DNA of 64,000 nucleotides from Cytidiella melzeri (Eukaryota > Basidiomycota > Agaricomycetes > Polyporales > Irpicaceae), in contig JABYQR010000181.1 in assembly GCA_022592445.1 (NCBI GenBank), positions 1 to 64,000 on the forward strand, in the 5' to 3' direction. Both the position numbers and the translations under genes were made by a program. Shown one piece after another: positions 19,037 to 28,746 of this stretch. Under the pieces are notes generated by a model. That model saw nothing but the letters and a program-made list of their open reading frames with translations, was not told the origin of the DNA and made no database searches. The stretch's first letter is position 1. Every line of letters begins with the position of its first letter.

Positions 19037-21542
19037 ATGCCAGATACTTCTGTGTCTCCTTTCGAAACTCTCTCTTGTGCTACCAGTGATTTACCAGCTT
19101 TAACCGGTGGCCAGAACTCCACAAAACCTCTCAGCGAGACAGAAGTCCGTGCCAAAATCCAGGAAGTATTCCAGAAACGCCCATGTGACTTCCAATATAA
19201 CCTGTACTGTGCGCAGCTGTCAGGGAAGAACATAATCAGTGTTGTGCGTACAGGGTCTGGAAAAACATTGACATACCTTATGCCTCTCGTAACTTCTTCA
19301 GATGGGATAATCATCATTGTCACCGCTTTGAATGTTCTCGGAGAACAGTTTGAGCGTGAGGCAAAGGCAGCTGGCTTCTTGGCGAAGTCTGTTAATGGTG
19401 AAAATGATTGCGACGATGTTTTCAAGGTACGAGACATTCTATATGCTCCATTACATACATATTTATTGTTTGCATTGGCTGGCAGGATATTAGGCAGCTC
19501 AAGTATTGTGTTGTCATATTTAGCCCCGATATTATGATGAAACGAGGTGGACGCTGTCAAACGATGCTATGGCCAAACAAAACATTTACATCAAAGCTGC
19601 AGCGCATTGTATTTGACGAAGCACACTGTATCGTACAGTGGGGAAGTTCCTTCCGCCCCGAATACAAAGCGGTCACCGATATTACCTTCCATCTCCCCGG
19701 TATACCTGTGTACCTCTCCTCTGCGACAATCCCACCAGCAATGGTCCAGCACTTGAAAGACATGTTTCGGTTGAGTGAAGACAACACCGTCATTTTTCAA
19801 CGCACCAATGACCGCCCAAATATTGCCATGGTAGTACGACGCATGCAGCATGCACAGAACACCTACGAAGACCTTGCGTTTCTAGTGCCGAAAGGGTGGA
19901 AGGATGGCGACCAAATTCCGAAGAAATTCATGGTATTCTTTGACAACAAAAAAAAGGCTGAAGCGGCAGCAAAGTTCTTGCAGAGTCGGGTCTCACTAGA
20001 TCTGCGCCGGAAGATTCCATGGTTTCACGCAGGCATGACGAGATTTTTTCGAGTTGAGGAGGTGGACAACCTGCGGGGAGCGAATGGTGAAGCGAGCGAA
20101 GTCTGGGGCTTTGCAGCAACAGATTCGGGTGGTATGGTAAGTGTGGCAGCGTGTTCCAGCACAAGCCTAACTGTAATACTTACCTTCTGCAAAGGGTCTT
20201 GACGTTCCGAACATTGCCGTTGTTGTCCAGTGGAAGGTCCCGAGCAGCCTCAACACGTTGATCCAGCGTTTTGGCCGAGCAGCTTGTGATTACAGTCTGC
20301 AAGGCGTTGCAATTTTGATTGCTGAGCCATCGTGGTTCTACGAGGAGAAAGCGCGCCTGCAGGAGATGCGAGCACAACGAACGCGGACAGCGAAACGAAA
20401 ACCCTGCAGTGAGAATCAGCAGCAGCACTCGAATAAGCGTGCAAGGACTCACTCGAGTGCTCCAACACCATCCAATACTCTCCCTGTCATCCCTTGGAAA
20501 CCGCATTCCAAGGGTAGAAACCGCTCCTGGTATTGCAGCACTGGCCGGCGCGCCCACGTTCCTGAGTGCTGCTGATAGTGCTGAAGACTTGGACCTAGAA
20601 GATATTGGAAGTGGGAGTAGCAATGAAGAAGTTGACGTGGGTCATAGTGGGAGAGACGAAAGGGAGGGTCAAGGGAACGACGCCGTTGTGGTAACAGAAG
20701 ACCAAGTGGCTACAATGCTCCTTATCCGCTCTACAAACGCAAGCGCGTCAGGGCTCAGACCGGTGAAGGGTCTAAGAGGCAAGTCAACATTCTGTCAACT
20801 GCATCGTGTCCCTGACCGTGCGTTGTGCATGTTCATCAATGCACACAACCTCCCACCACCAAAACGCTGCCGCCGCTTTCACGCAGACCACTACTACGCA
20901 AATCATCAAGCAGGTACGTGCATTTTATATTGTATCTGTCTCATACTCATCAATCAATGTACAGTGCAAGAAGCAAAACCGTGCTGCGAACGGTGCGAAG
21001 CACGACCTGCCTCAATCTGCTGTGACATCTGTCATAGTGACGAGGCTGCAGCTTTGATCCCAACTCGAAACGACGTACTACCGCCACGGCCAAAGACGAC
21101 AAGGAAAATCAAGGTAAAGGCCTTCACTATGTTGGCACCCGAGAGCAAGCTCCGCGACGAGTTGTTTCGATGGAGAGACAATACAGCAAAGGCACAGTTT
21201 GCTGACTACAAAGACTGCGGGGGAGATATACTCATGCATTATAAAGTTCTCGAGCGCATCATAGAGCTTGCTCACATACAAAAACTCAATTCGGTCCAAG
21301 ATATACACGACCAGACAGGCTGGTGCTGGACAGCAAAGTATGGCCAAGATGTCCTCAATCTTGTTCGCAAATATTATCCAGGACCGGCACCATCCTCCCC
21401 GTTTACAACAGTCCCGCTTGAGACTAATCAACAAAATCCAAGCGTATTTTCTGACAACTCGGAATCTATCCCAGTACGACAAACACGCGCATCTCCTGTT
21501 TGTGGCGCATGCAGCACACGAGGGCATCGCAGTACGTCTTGA
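19037..21542 (+). pseudogene. Mobile RecQ-like DNA helicase (probable frameshift)
   Basis: Exons 19037-19426, 19486-20136, 20195-20913 and 20965-21542, with introns of 59, 58 and 51 nt (gtacga..ggcag, gtaagt..caaag, gtacgt..tacag). Superfamily-2 motifs are I (VRTGSGKTLTYLMPL), II (FDEAHCIVQWGSSFRPEY, the RecQ form of DEAH), III (SSAT) and VI (QRFGRAAC). The C-terminal part has a basic/acidic linker and Cys-rich clusters (CCERCEARPASICCDICH, CGACSTRGH). One frame change is needed between about 20470 and 20575, so this copy is probably dead. Presumed role is ATP-driven 3'-5' DNA unwinding linked to element movement (inference). Confidence 0.8.
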
Positions 21543-21712
21543 TCTCTTTTTACAAATATATACAAGCTGGTAATGTGCGCATAGAGAACAGCCCACTGTG
21601 TCCTAATAAGACATCTGCACGAAATATTCGCGAACTGGCGGAAAACATGGTACCACTCCAATAAGCTGTAAGTTGTCTGTTTCTCGACTTTGTCATTTAT
21701 TCATAATCACAG
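21543..21712. other. Gap between convergent genes of the element
   Basis: About 170 bp separate the two stop codons, so the two genes are tail to tail. No further ORF or hairpin terminator is evident. Confidence 0.5.
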
Positions 21713-24471
21713 CTACTCTATTTCTAGATCATTCAGTTCGACTTCCTCAATGTCAACAAAGTTCTCGCCTTCGTCCTCCGCAAAAACCCCTTCGCCAGAC
21801 CCGCTGTCCGCAGCAGCAGTTGTTGTAGTCTGCAGTATATACACACCATTGCGTAGATGATCCTTAAGATCATAGGAGTCCCTACCTGCATGGTTCTTGT
21901 GTGCCTTGTGTTTGAGAAGTAGATCTCATAATGCTTGAATTGTATTTCGGAGATCAGGTGGTGCATGGCGGACTGAGTGATGCAGAAGATGAAAGTTATC
22001 CTGCATAGTCCTGTGTACTTGTCGAAATACCTCTATCAATGGCGACTGCTTGAGGATGAGCTGGAACGTTCGTGCATAGCCCGAACTACCGTATACAACC
22101 TCCAAAGAACAATTTAGCATACACTACCACACATTGAAGAGGTTCAAACCTTGATGTACAAGTTCATTAGCTCGACAAGCCAATCAACGGCACAAAATCC
22201 GTCAGGTCGCCCGGTTGGGTTGCAGAGCCAGTTCAGGCGAAAGGCTCTTCTAGGTATTGTGGTTGCTACTAATGAGTCTATAGTGATCACGCACTTCATG
22301 CCGAGAAGAGACTCACGCTAGCCTCTCAGGATATACATACTTCAGGTCTGCCATGGTTTTGATGAGCTGAGCAGCGTACTTGTGCTTTCCGACACTCTTA
22401 AATATGAAGACCCATCTGCGAAATGTAGCCTCGACCCGTCCGATGTCACCATGTTTCATGGCATGGGCTAGCTCAACGTAGTCAAGCAAACGCGCGAGGA
22501 TTAACGAGTTGTTACGAAACTCTTGATCCCTTGCTGCCAACACTTTGTCGACATATTTCCCTGTCAGCGATAGCGGAAGTTCTTCAATATCTGCCCAGGT
22601 TGCCAGCGTGGCCCACTCTTTCAGAGACTGGCGTGCATGATTCTCGACTTCGACGCGCCATATATCGAGCATACGAGCCGCCACGCATTGTGTGATCAAG
22701 TCATGCATCAAGCGAAAGCCTGGTTTACTTCCAATACACCCCGAATCACAGGGACGTATTTTGCATGCCTGCTGGTATAGCCCATTAGGTGCGGTTCGCT
22801 GAGCCTTTGGTTCAATGAACATTCGCCAAATCGCATCCACTGCAGCCATTTGTAAGTGGAATAGGCCGGGGACATATACAACATTGTGGAGGCCACGGAC
22901 GGGTTTTTGCTCAATAGCTCGAGACGCGCGAGAACCCTCAAGACGTTCTCCAGTACCCAAGTCACCGTGAACAAGTAAGATGTACTCTGTGATGTCCTCA
23001 ACATTGGGCGTGTCTGTGGGATCCCCGATATTTGCCTGCGCGAAGAGACTCTCAAGAATTTCAGCTTGCCCGTCCACAGTCGACTGGTTGATATCCATCG
23101 CACAACAGGGAATGTGAACGGTCCGCTTCACGGGAATTTGGACAATGGTTTCCGGTGCGCCGAGACGGTTACGATATTGGTCAAAAAATCCGCCATATGA
23201 GACTAGAGCATGTCGAAAATGCCATGCGAAAATTCAGTTCTTGCGACCGGCTGGCTCCTCGCTAGGATGCGGCTGAAGGTCCAGCCACGTACGAACAGGG
23301 CGACATTGCTCTGGCGGTATGCATGGATTCAGAGGACTCGTGCTCCACAGCGAAGCAGCACACTTCAGGTCTTCTGGTGTCACGTCGTGTTCCAGTGGAA
23401 ATGCGAGCGCAGATGTCGCGTGCTTGAGCGTATCTCCACTGTTCTCGATTGTGGCGGACCAGCTCTTGAAGTCCATGTCGAAGTTGTCATAGGCGAAGCC
23501 AAGTGTCTTTGCCTTTGCCAACTTGCGCAGCTCATCACTGGCTGACTTGGACAACGAGCTGACCATCTTGTGAATAGTTGTAATGGAGATGGATAATCCT
23601 GCGTGGGAGAAGACTTCGACTACAAGCTCAGGCGTAGATGTGGAATGAAAAAACATGCCCATTGCTGCAGCGAGTGCGTTACATTTCTGGTTTGTACTGA
23701 ACATGAGGACGGATGTTATAACAACTTGTCTCTAAGTAATCGATGCACATCGTGACGTGAGTCAAGGCCTATACACACATGCGAAACGCAGCTCACAATT
23801 TGTAGCACTGCGTCCCGGCGTTCTGCGGCTCTGCGACATCTCTTTCTCAGCCGCTCCGCCTTACGCTCTGCGTCCGAGTGGACTCCTCCGCCCGTGGCAT
23901 TCTCGGCACCCTGCTGAAGCACATCGTCGTCCATGTCTGGCCCCAGCACGTCGAGGTCTGCATCCCACCAGTACTCGTCTTCTTCGTCCCATGTAACATC
24001 CTCCTTTGCTGCATTGGAATTGACTGCTGACCGCACCTGCTCCTCTGAGAACTGGCGCTGGCGCTGAATCCGTGGCCGGTCGCTATCGAGGAGAGCCCCG
24101 AGTAGAGTCGAAAGGACGGGAGCCTGTTCCTGCATCCGGCGCGACATGCCATCGATGGCGAAGTCATCAAACTGTTCAGCACGGGGATTGATAGCACTAA
24201 CATGCCACCCACTTTCCTTTTCAGCTAATCGGGATACCTCCGAGGTGAGCTCGCGGGTGACCAACCCTCGGGCAAATTCTGTAGTCGACACCCGAAGTGG
24301 TGGATCTTCATGCATGGCAAGAGTGGTCAAGAGGGCCGGCCATTCGTTGACAAACATGTTCCTTTGAACATGAGATACATAGCGAGGGTTGGTGAGAAGA
24401 GTGATAAGAAGCTTGCAAATTGAGTGGCCGTGCAGTGAGTGAAGCGCAGAGTCGACGATAGCGAAGTCCAT
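21713..24471 (-). pseudogene. DUF6589 protein, candidate transposase (two in-frame TGAs)
   Basis: The best ATG is 24471 (MDFAIVDSALHSLHGH). The first exon runs to about 23800, where an unresolved intron switches frame. The second part, 23704 to 22317, continues in one frame across a TGA at 23234-23236. Introns 22316-22250 and 22149-22100 lead to the last exon, 22099-21713, with a TGA at 21926-21928. Diagnostic DUF6589 blocks are YDNFDMDF, MDINQSTVDG, ILLVHGDL, VPGLFHLQMAAVDAIWR, GSKPGFRLMHD, GDIGRVEA and LNWLCNPTGRPDGF. The family is greatly expanded in Agaricomycetes. Its function is not established to my knowledge. Confidence 0.8.
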
Positions 24472-24559
24472 CGTGAGGTCGTCGTGATTAATAGAGCGCG
24501 CCGTTGTGACAGACTGTGACACAACGCGTTTAGCTGTGACCTACTACTGAAAATGGAGC

Positions 24560-24815
24560 GTGCGAAATGCTGACCAAGAATTCACACGACGTTGTTTGCC
24601 AGCCTGCCTGGCGTCGTCTTCAAAGTGTTTAGGTTAAATCTGTGTCTGAAACATTGTCGCCGAATCAAATGTATAGTGGTGGGATCAATCGGACTTTAGA
24701 ATTCACGGTACATTCCGGTGGCTATCGGCTGTGTATACGAAGTCGAGACTCAACATATCCAACTTCCCTGGGACTCATTTGAACGACGACGCCAGGCAGG
24801 CTGGATAGGAGCCTG
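24560..24815 (-). repeat. Right terminal inverted repeat of the RecQ/DUF6589 element
   Basis: Mirror of the left repeat, with the outer copy of the GACGCCAGGCAGGCTGG motif at about 24788-24804 and an inverted inner copy at about 24600-24617. Confidence 0.8.
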
Positions 24816-26140
24816 CGTCATCGATGACATCTCTGAAACGTCCATGGACGTCCTCGTCCAACGTCCTTTCTTTCGCTCCCACTCTCCCATTGGTCGCTGT
24901 ACTCGCGCCTATCTCGCGTACGCCCTCAAAGAGCAAAGGCTGGTGTTCTTCAAGGACACTTGGCGCGTCGTACACAAGCGTCTCATCCCGGAGAGACAGA
25001 TTTGCGCCGATCTCGAACGCGCAGAAGTCCCCTTTGTCCCTGGCGTGTTGTGTGGGGGAGACGTGATGCTGAACGGAGAGCATGGGAAAACGCAGTGCTT
25101 GGAATGGGTGAAGAAGTGGAAGGATCTCGCGGTTGGATTTCATGAGTTGCGGGACTTTGGTGCACCACCTCGCGTATCCCGAAGAGTGCGCCCCATGGTC
25201 GAAGCAGTTCGTCGTCGCGTTTTTTGACTGTCTCGCAGGTACGCTTTCACTCATGTGTTGTCTGAGAACAATCATTTAATTTCTTTATTCCCGCAGCGGT
25301 GGACGTAGCCGTGCAGAAGTGCGGTCTTGTACATCGGTCACGAGACTGGTCACCACGAGCTCACCATGAGCCAGCAGTTCCCACCCGTCGTACCACATGA
25401 CGGCAATGTTGCGCATTCGCAGCACTCCGGCTCCTCGTCTCCTACCAGCGCAACCATCCCTGGCATCCCGCCCCCACCACATATCGCCTTTCCGAGAGTT
25501 CCTCTTTTGCCACCAGCGTCTTCGTCCGTTCTCTCAGGTCGGTCGGTGAGGTCGAAGCGAAGCATCGACGATATCGACGACGACAACGACGCCAACATCC
25601 CTGCCGCTGCTCAGTCTTCTACTCTCGCGCTACGGCCTACCAAAAAGCCAAGGTCGACATCGATATCTGCAAACGCTGAGGCGGGTCACACAAAGCCGAC
25701 AAAACCCAAGAAGTCCAAGAAGACGGTGAAGGTCCCTGTCGGTAAGACAAACACAATCAAAGAGGTCTCCCGACCGGGGAAACCAGTTAAAAAGGTTCGG
25801 AGTGGTGATCTTGGCGATGGCGGAGTCGTTTCAACCCGTCGTAGAGGATTGCGGTCATCGACGGCAGCGCGTAGTGCCTCACAATGAGCAGCATGCCGTG
25901 TCACGTATAGGTTGGAGAAGAAGGCTAGTTATCAGGCGTTGTGAACGTTTTCTCGCTTTTGTTGGCTGAGGTACTCTCATATCTGTACTTGTCTTGCTCG
26001 CGAGCTGTGTTGGACCTTGACGGACTGCACTCACAGTTATTCATATTGTTGGACCTGTGGTTCGTGCGTTCAGTGCTAATATACTTCTAGTTACGGGGTT
26101 GTTGGCCATCACTCACATAAGATTCAAATGGTGAACGTTG

Positions 26141-26439
26141 AACGTCGAGCAGCGACAGGAAACACGCCGCTCATTCAATCTGGTGACTTTGCTGACTCTC
26201 TCATCTGTCCGTCATTCCACAAAGGAAAGTTACTGCGAGTTGCCAATACAAACATCGTAGGGACAGCGTTCAATTCTGAACTAGAGGCGAGTGGATTCTC
26301 AACGATCTGACTACGCTGGGAGAAGTAGATGCTAAAGCTGTTCTACAAAACTCGTCTGTAATGCGGAAAAGACATCCTCAGGTTCTCGTCAAGTCCTGGC
26401 TCCATTCCGAGGAGCCTCTACACAGTCTGCCCTTCACGC
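26141..26439. other. Intergenic, nothing recognised
   Basis: Homology with the other FunK1 flank ends near 26140. A 60-codon open frame at 26128-26310 lacks similarity I can name and is probably chance. Confidence 0.4.
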
Positions 26440-27075
26440 TCAGCCACAACAGCGAATCAAACACCTGAAACAGCCATCGTTATCCGCCGGCTGTTTCAAA
26501 GACGCGACAATTTGCCATGCACTCTGAGCCCAGGTCGAAGAAGAACAGGAGAGTGGGCTTGCGCATTGCCTCCAGACCACGTATCTCCAGATAGTTATTG
26601 ACGTCTGAGCGGGACGGAAGGAGGTTAACGCATGTTGGTCGAGAAGCGCCTCACGCACGCCCCGTGCATCAAGATGTGTGTCCTGTTGCTGACGATACCT
26701 GCTGGCCATCCATCTGAACGTCAATTCACGTTGAAACAAAGATAGCACAACGCACACTTGAGCACCACAATCCACCGGCAAGCATTGCTCATTCACAAAC
26801 CTATCATCGCGAACAACGCTGACATTTGTCCTCTCGGCAAGGACGTCGAGCAACATCAGCTTACCCGCTCCTGACTCATCCATCAATGTCGTGCAAAACT
26901 TTCCCGTGCAGACCGTCAGGTAATGAGCCTTCATACTCAACGAGTTGCCACGAGAACATGTCCGTCATCGCCGGAGCAGATCGCGACTCGGTGACCTCAA
27001 ATGTTTGTCCCGTTGGCGTGCGCGTTAGTATCGTCAAGACGAGTAGACGAGGCAGCCGCAGAACCATTGGCTGAA
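26440..27075 (-). pseudogene. Relic of a PDR-type ABC transporter
   Basis: Minus-strand fragments match the second nucleotide-binding domain of pleiotropic-drug-resistance transporters. They are MFSWQLVEYEGSLPDG upstream; TLMDESGAGKLMLLDVLAERTNVSVV, where the Walker A Thr is lost; DRFVNEQCLP; VREALLDQHAL; and SESAWQIVASLKQ-like sequence of the post-Walker B region. The section between VREALL and the SAWQIV block is deleted, and the reading frame changes repeatedly. No transmembrane segments remain. Transporters of this family export drugs and lipids at the plasma membrane, but this copy cannot. Confidence 0.6.
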
Positions 27076-28455
27076 ATACGATCGAGGCTTTGCCCTCTTA
27101 TTAGTCCAGTGCATTCGTTTCCTGGATAAATGCCGCCTTCGATCTGCACTCAATTTACGCTCGTCATACCGGCCGGCCGCGTGTTGAACTCGGTACGCGT
27201 GTATACCGAACGCACAGATAACTTGAAAGATCTGAGAAAATAAGCGCCGAGAGTGTCTGCTGCTCCTCACGACAACATTGAAAAGACTTCACCGCCAAAG
27301 TATGCTGTATATGTACATCTACGACCACACTGCGTACCAAGAGCTACTCACCTTGCGTTGTGCGGGCACTAGTCTGATATCTTGCCGTGGAAAGCAGGTC
27401 ACTGCGGGATAAGAACCGATTGCGCACTGTGCGTTTGCAGCTCGTTTCACCACCGACGGCTTGAAGCTCTACTTGAGAGGCTACATGCGTCAATAAGAGG
27501 TAGACATTGGGAGAAGGTTTGCATACGAAAAAATGAGGCGTACGTTGATTTACTTACTTGACCTTGCTAAACGCATACTTGAGGATCGTGTAAACGATGG
27601 ACACTGTAGAGTGTGAAGACAGTCTGCGCAGTGAGGCGTGTACCGTCGATGCCCTCACTATGACGCGGAAGAGGGTCAAAAGACAGAAGGGCTTTTATTG
27701 AGAACACTGCAGGGAGGATGTGGTGGTCAAGAGCTGAGTGGTAGCTGAGTACTGAGTAGTAACGTTTGTGGTCGTGCCCGTGAACCTGAGCAAAACACAA
27801 ATCTGACGCCTGGCGAATACCTGACAGTTAACCTCCACTAGCACTGCTTACTCACAAGGGGAACATCTGCTCAGCACCCTCATGAACCTACCAAATGGTA
27901 GGATTTGAATGCATATGCCGGCTATGCAACATTTGTTATAAGTTGTCTCTTGAAGAGATGTCCTAGCACTGTCATGTAAGCCGTCTTTTCATCATGTAAG
28001 TTCTCAACTGACACAGCTGCTACCAATACACCACTGTAGATCGTATGTCGTGAATGCATTGCAGGCGTTGCCTACTCTGCCTATGTCCATGAGCGGCATA
28101 AAGGCACTCGCGCTGCAAGAAGCTCGTAGCCAGGCCAGGCGTCGCAAGTGGATACTAAGCCAGGAGGCGAAGGCGCAACTGTCTTCCCAATAGTACTCTG
28201 CTTTCTACCAAGCAAGTTCTTGCGTTGTTTGTATACCCTGGCAGTATGGTGGCGTTCAGGGTTCCTCGAATCTTATTGCTGCGCATGTAACTTCGTTGCC
28301 TATTGGATCTACTTGTTTCCCCTTTTGAACTCGAGGACTGAAGACTCGAAATAACTGACCATCTCATCAGGACGTTCGCTTGAGGCCCGAAATCTCGTAT
28401 AGAGCCAGGTCTTCTAGTAGTGGATATCTCTTTCAAAGTTTGCGAGAGTTGATAT
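27076..28455. other. Gene-free stretch
   Basis: No open frame with convincing family similarity or codon bias on either strand. Short ORFs at 27567-27800, 28148-28354 and 28155-28520 look like chance frames. Confidence 0.4.
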
Positions 28456-28498
28456 AAATGCGCAGCGCTGATGCTTGAAGCATCAGCGCTGCGCATTT
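28456..28498. repeat. Perfect 43-bp palindrome (21-bp arms, 1-bp loop)
   Basis: The arm AAATGCGCAGCGCTGATGCT followed by T is mirrored exactly around a single G. Such a sequence could form a cruciform or mark a tiny inserted element. It lies ~290 bp upstream of the vWA start codon and ~180 bp upstream of its TATA box. Confidence 0.9.
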
Positions 28499-28676
28499 GT
28501 ACCACACGATTAACCCCCAATTGATTACTTTTCTAGGTATGCCATTTGCTTATGCACCGCAGATATCGGGGAGACTCGTCAGGCACAAGTGGGTGTGCTG
28601 CAACCAAATAGGGACAAGGTTGCAGTACTCGGACTCCATACTCGGACTACCTAATCAGCACAGGTTCGCTGAGCAG

Positions 28677-28683
28677 TATAAAA
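28677..28683 (+). promoter_or_regulatory. TATA box of VIT/vWA gene A
   Basis: TATAAAA is 64 bases before the chosen ATG at 28747. A transcription start ~30 bases downstream would exclude the ATG-like start at 28699 from most transcripts, supporting 28747. Confidence 0.6.
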
Positions 28684-28746
28684 ACCCAAGGCTGCGAAGT
28701 GAGTCCTTTCTACTACACTCACCGACATCTGTCGTGCTCACTACAA

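Larger units (their letters stand above)
18651..24815. mobile_element. TIR DNA element carrying RecQ-like helicase and DUF6589 gene
   Basis: Ends begin CAGGCTCCTA(A/T)CCAGCC on both sides in inverted orientation. The perfect first ~28-38 bases continue as a degenerate inverted repeat for roughly 250 bp (e.g. AGCCACCGGAATGTAC and AACACTTTGAAGA on both arms). The 9-bp CGTCATCGA is duplicated at 18642-18650 and 24816-24824. Inside are two convergent genes: a RecQ-like helicase (plus) and a DUF6589 protein (minus). No recognised hAT, Mutator, CACTA, Helitron or KDZ transposase is seen, so DUF6589 is the best transposase candidate. Confidence 0.85.
18031..25887 (+). pseudogene. FunK1 kinase pseudogene (deletions plus transposon)
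   Basis: Remaining coding pieces are 18031-18650, 24825-25238 and, after an intron 25239-25296, 25297-25887. Compared with the copy at 53603-56702 it has lost the start exon and the entire HRD-to-tail region. QKCGLVHR jumps straight to the Pro/Lys-rich C-terminal tail beginning near ELTMSQQFPP. The DNA element sits inside the Ile codon of KITVI/DDIS. Removing the element and one 9-bp repeat rejoins the frame perfectly, so the locus still matched a coding sequence when the element landed. Confidence 0.85.
17488..26140 (+). repeat. Duplicated FunK1 locus, decayed copy A
   Basis: Apart from the 18651-24815 insertion, this stretch aligns in inverted orientation with about 57480-53330. Shared landmarks are the upstream segment around 17520-17640, the kinase exons, the intron with gtacgctttcactc, the C-terminal tail and the 3' flank ending in tggtgaacgttgaacg. 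Copy A lacks the equivalents of about 56990-56265 (promoter, exon 1 and start of exon 2) and about 55130-54150 (catalytic core). Confidence 0.85.

Noticed and set aside
18651..24815. Interpretation of the RecQ element as a Helitron
   Set aside because: It has terminal inverted repeats and a target duplication, no Rep domain, and did not insert between A and T.
18651..24815. Interpretation as a KDZ, hAT, CACTA or Mutator element
   Set aside because: The 9-bp duplication alone would allow Mutator-like, but none of the transposase signatures of these families is present.
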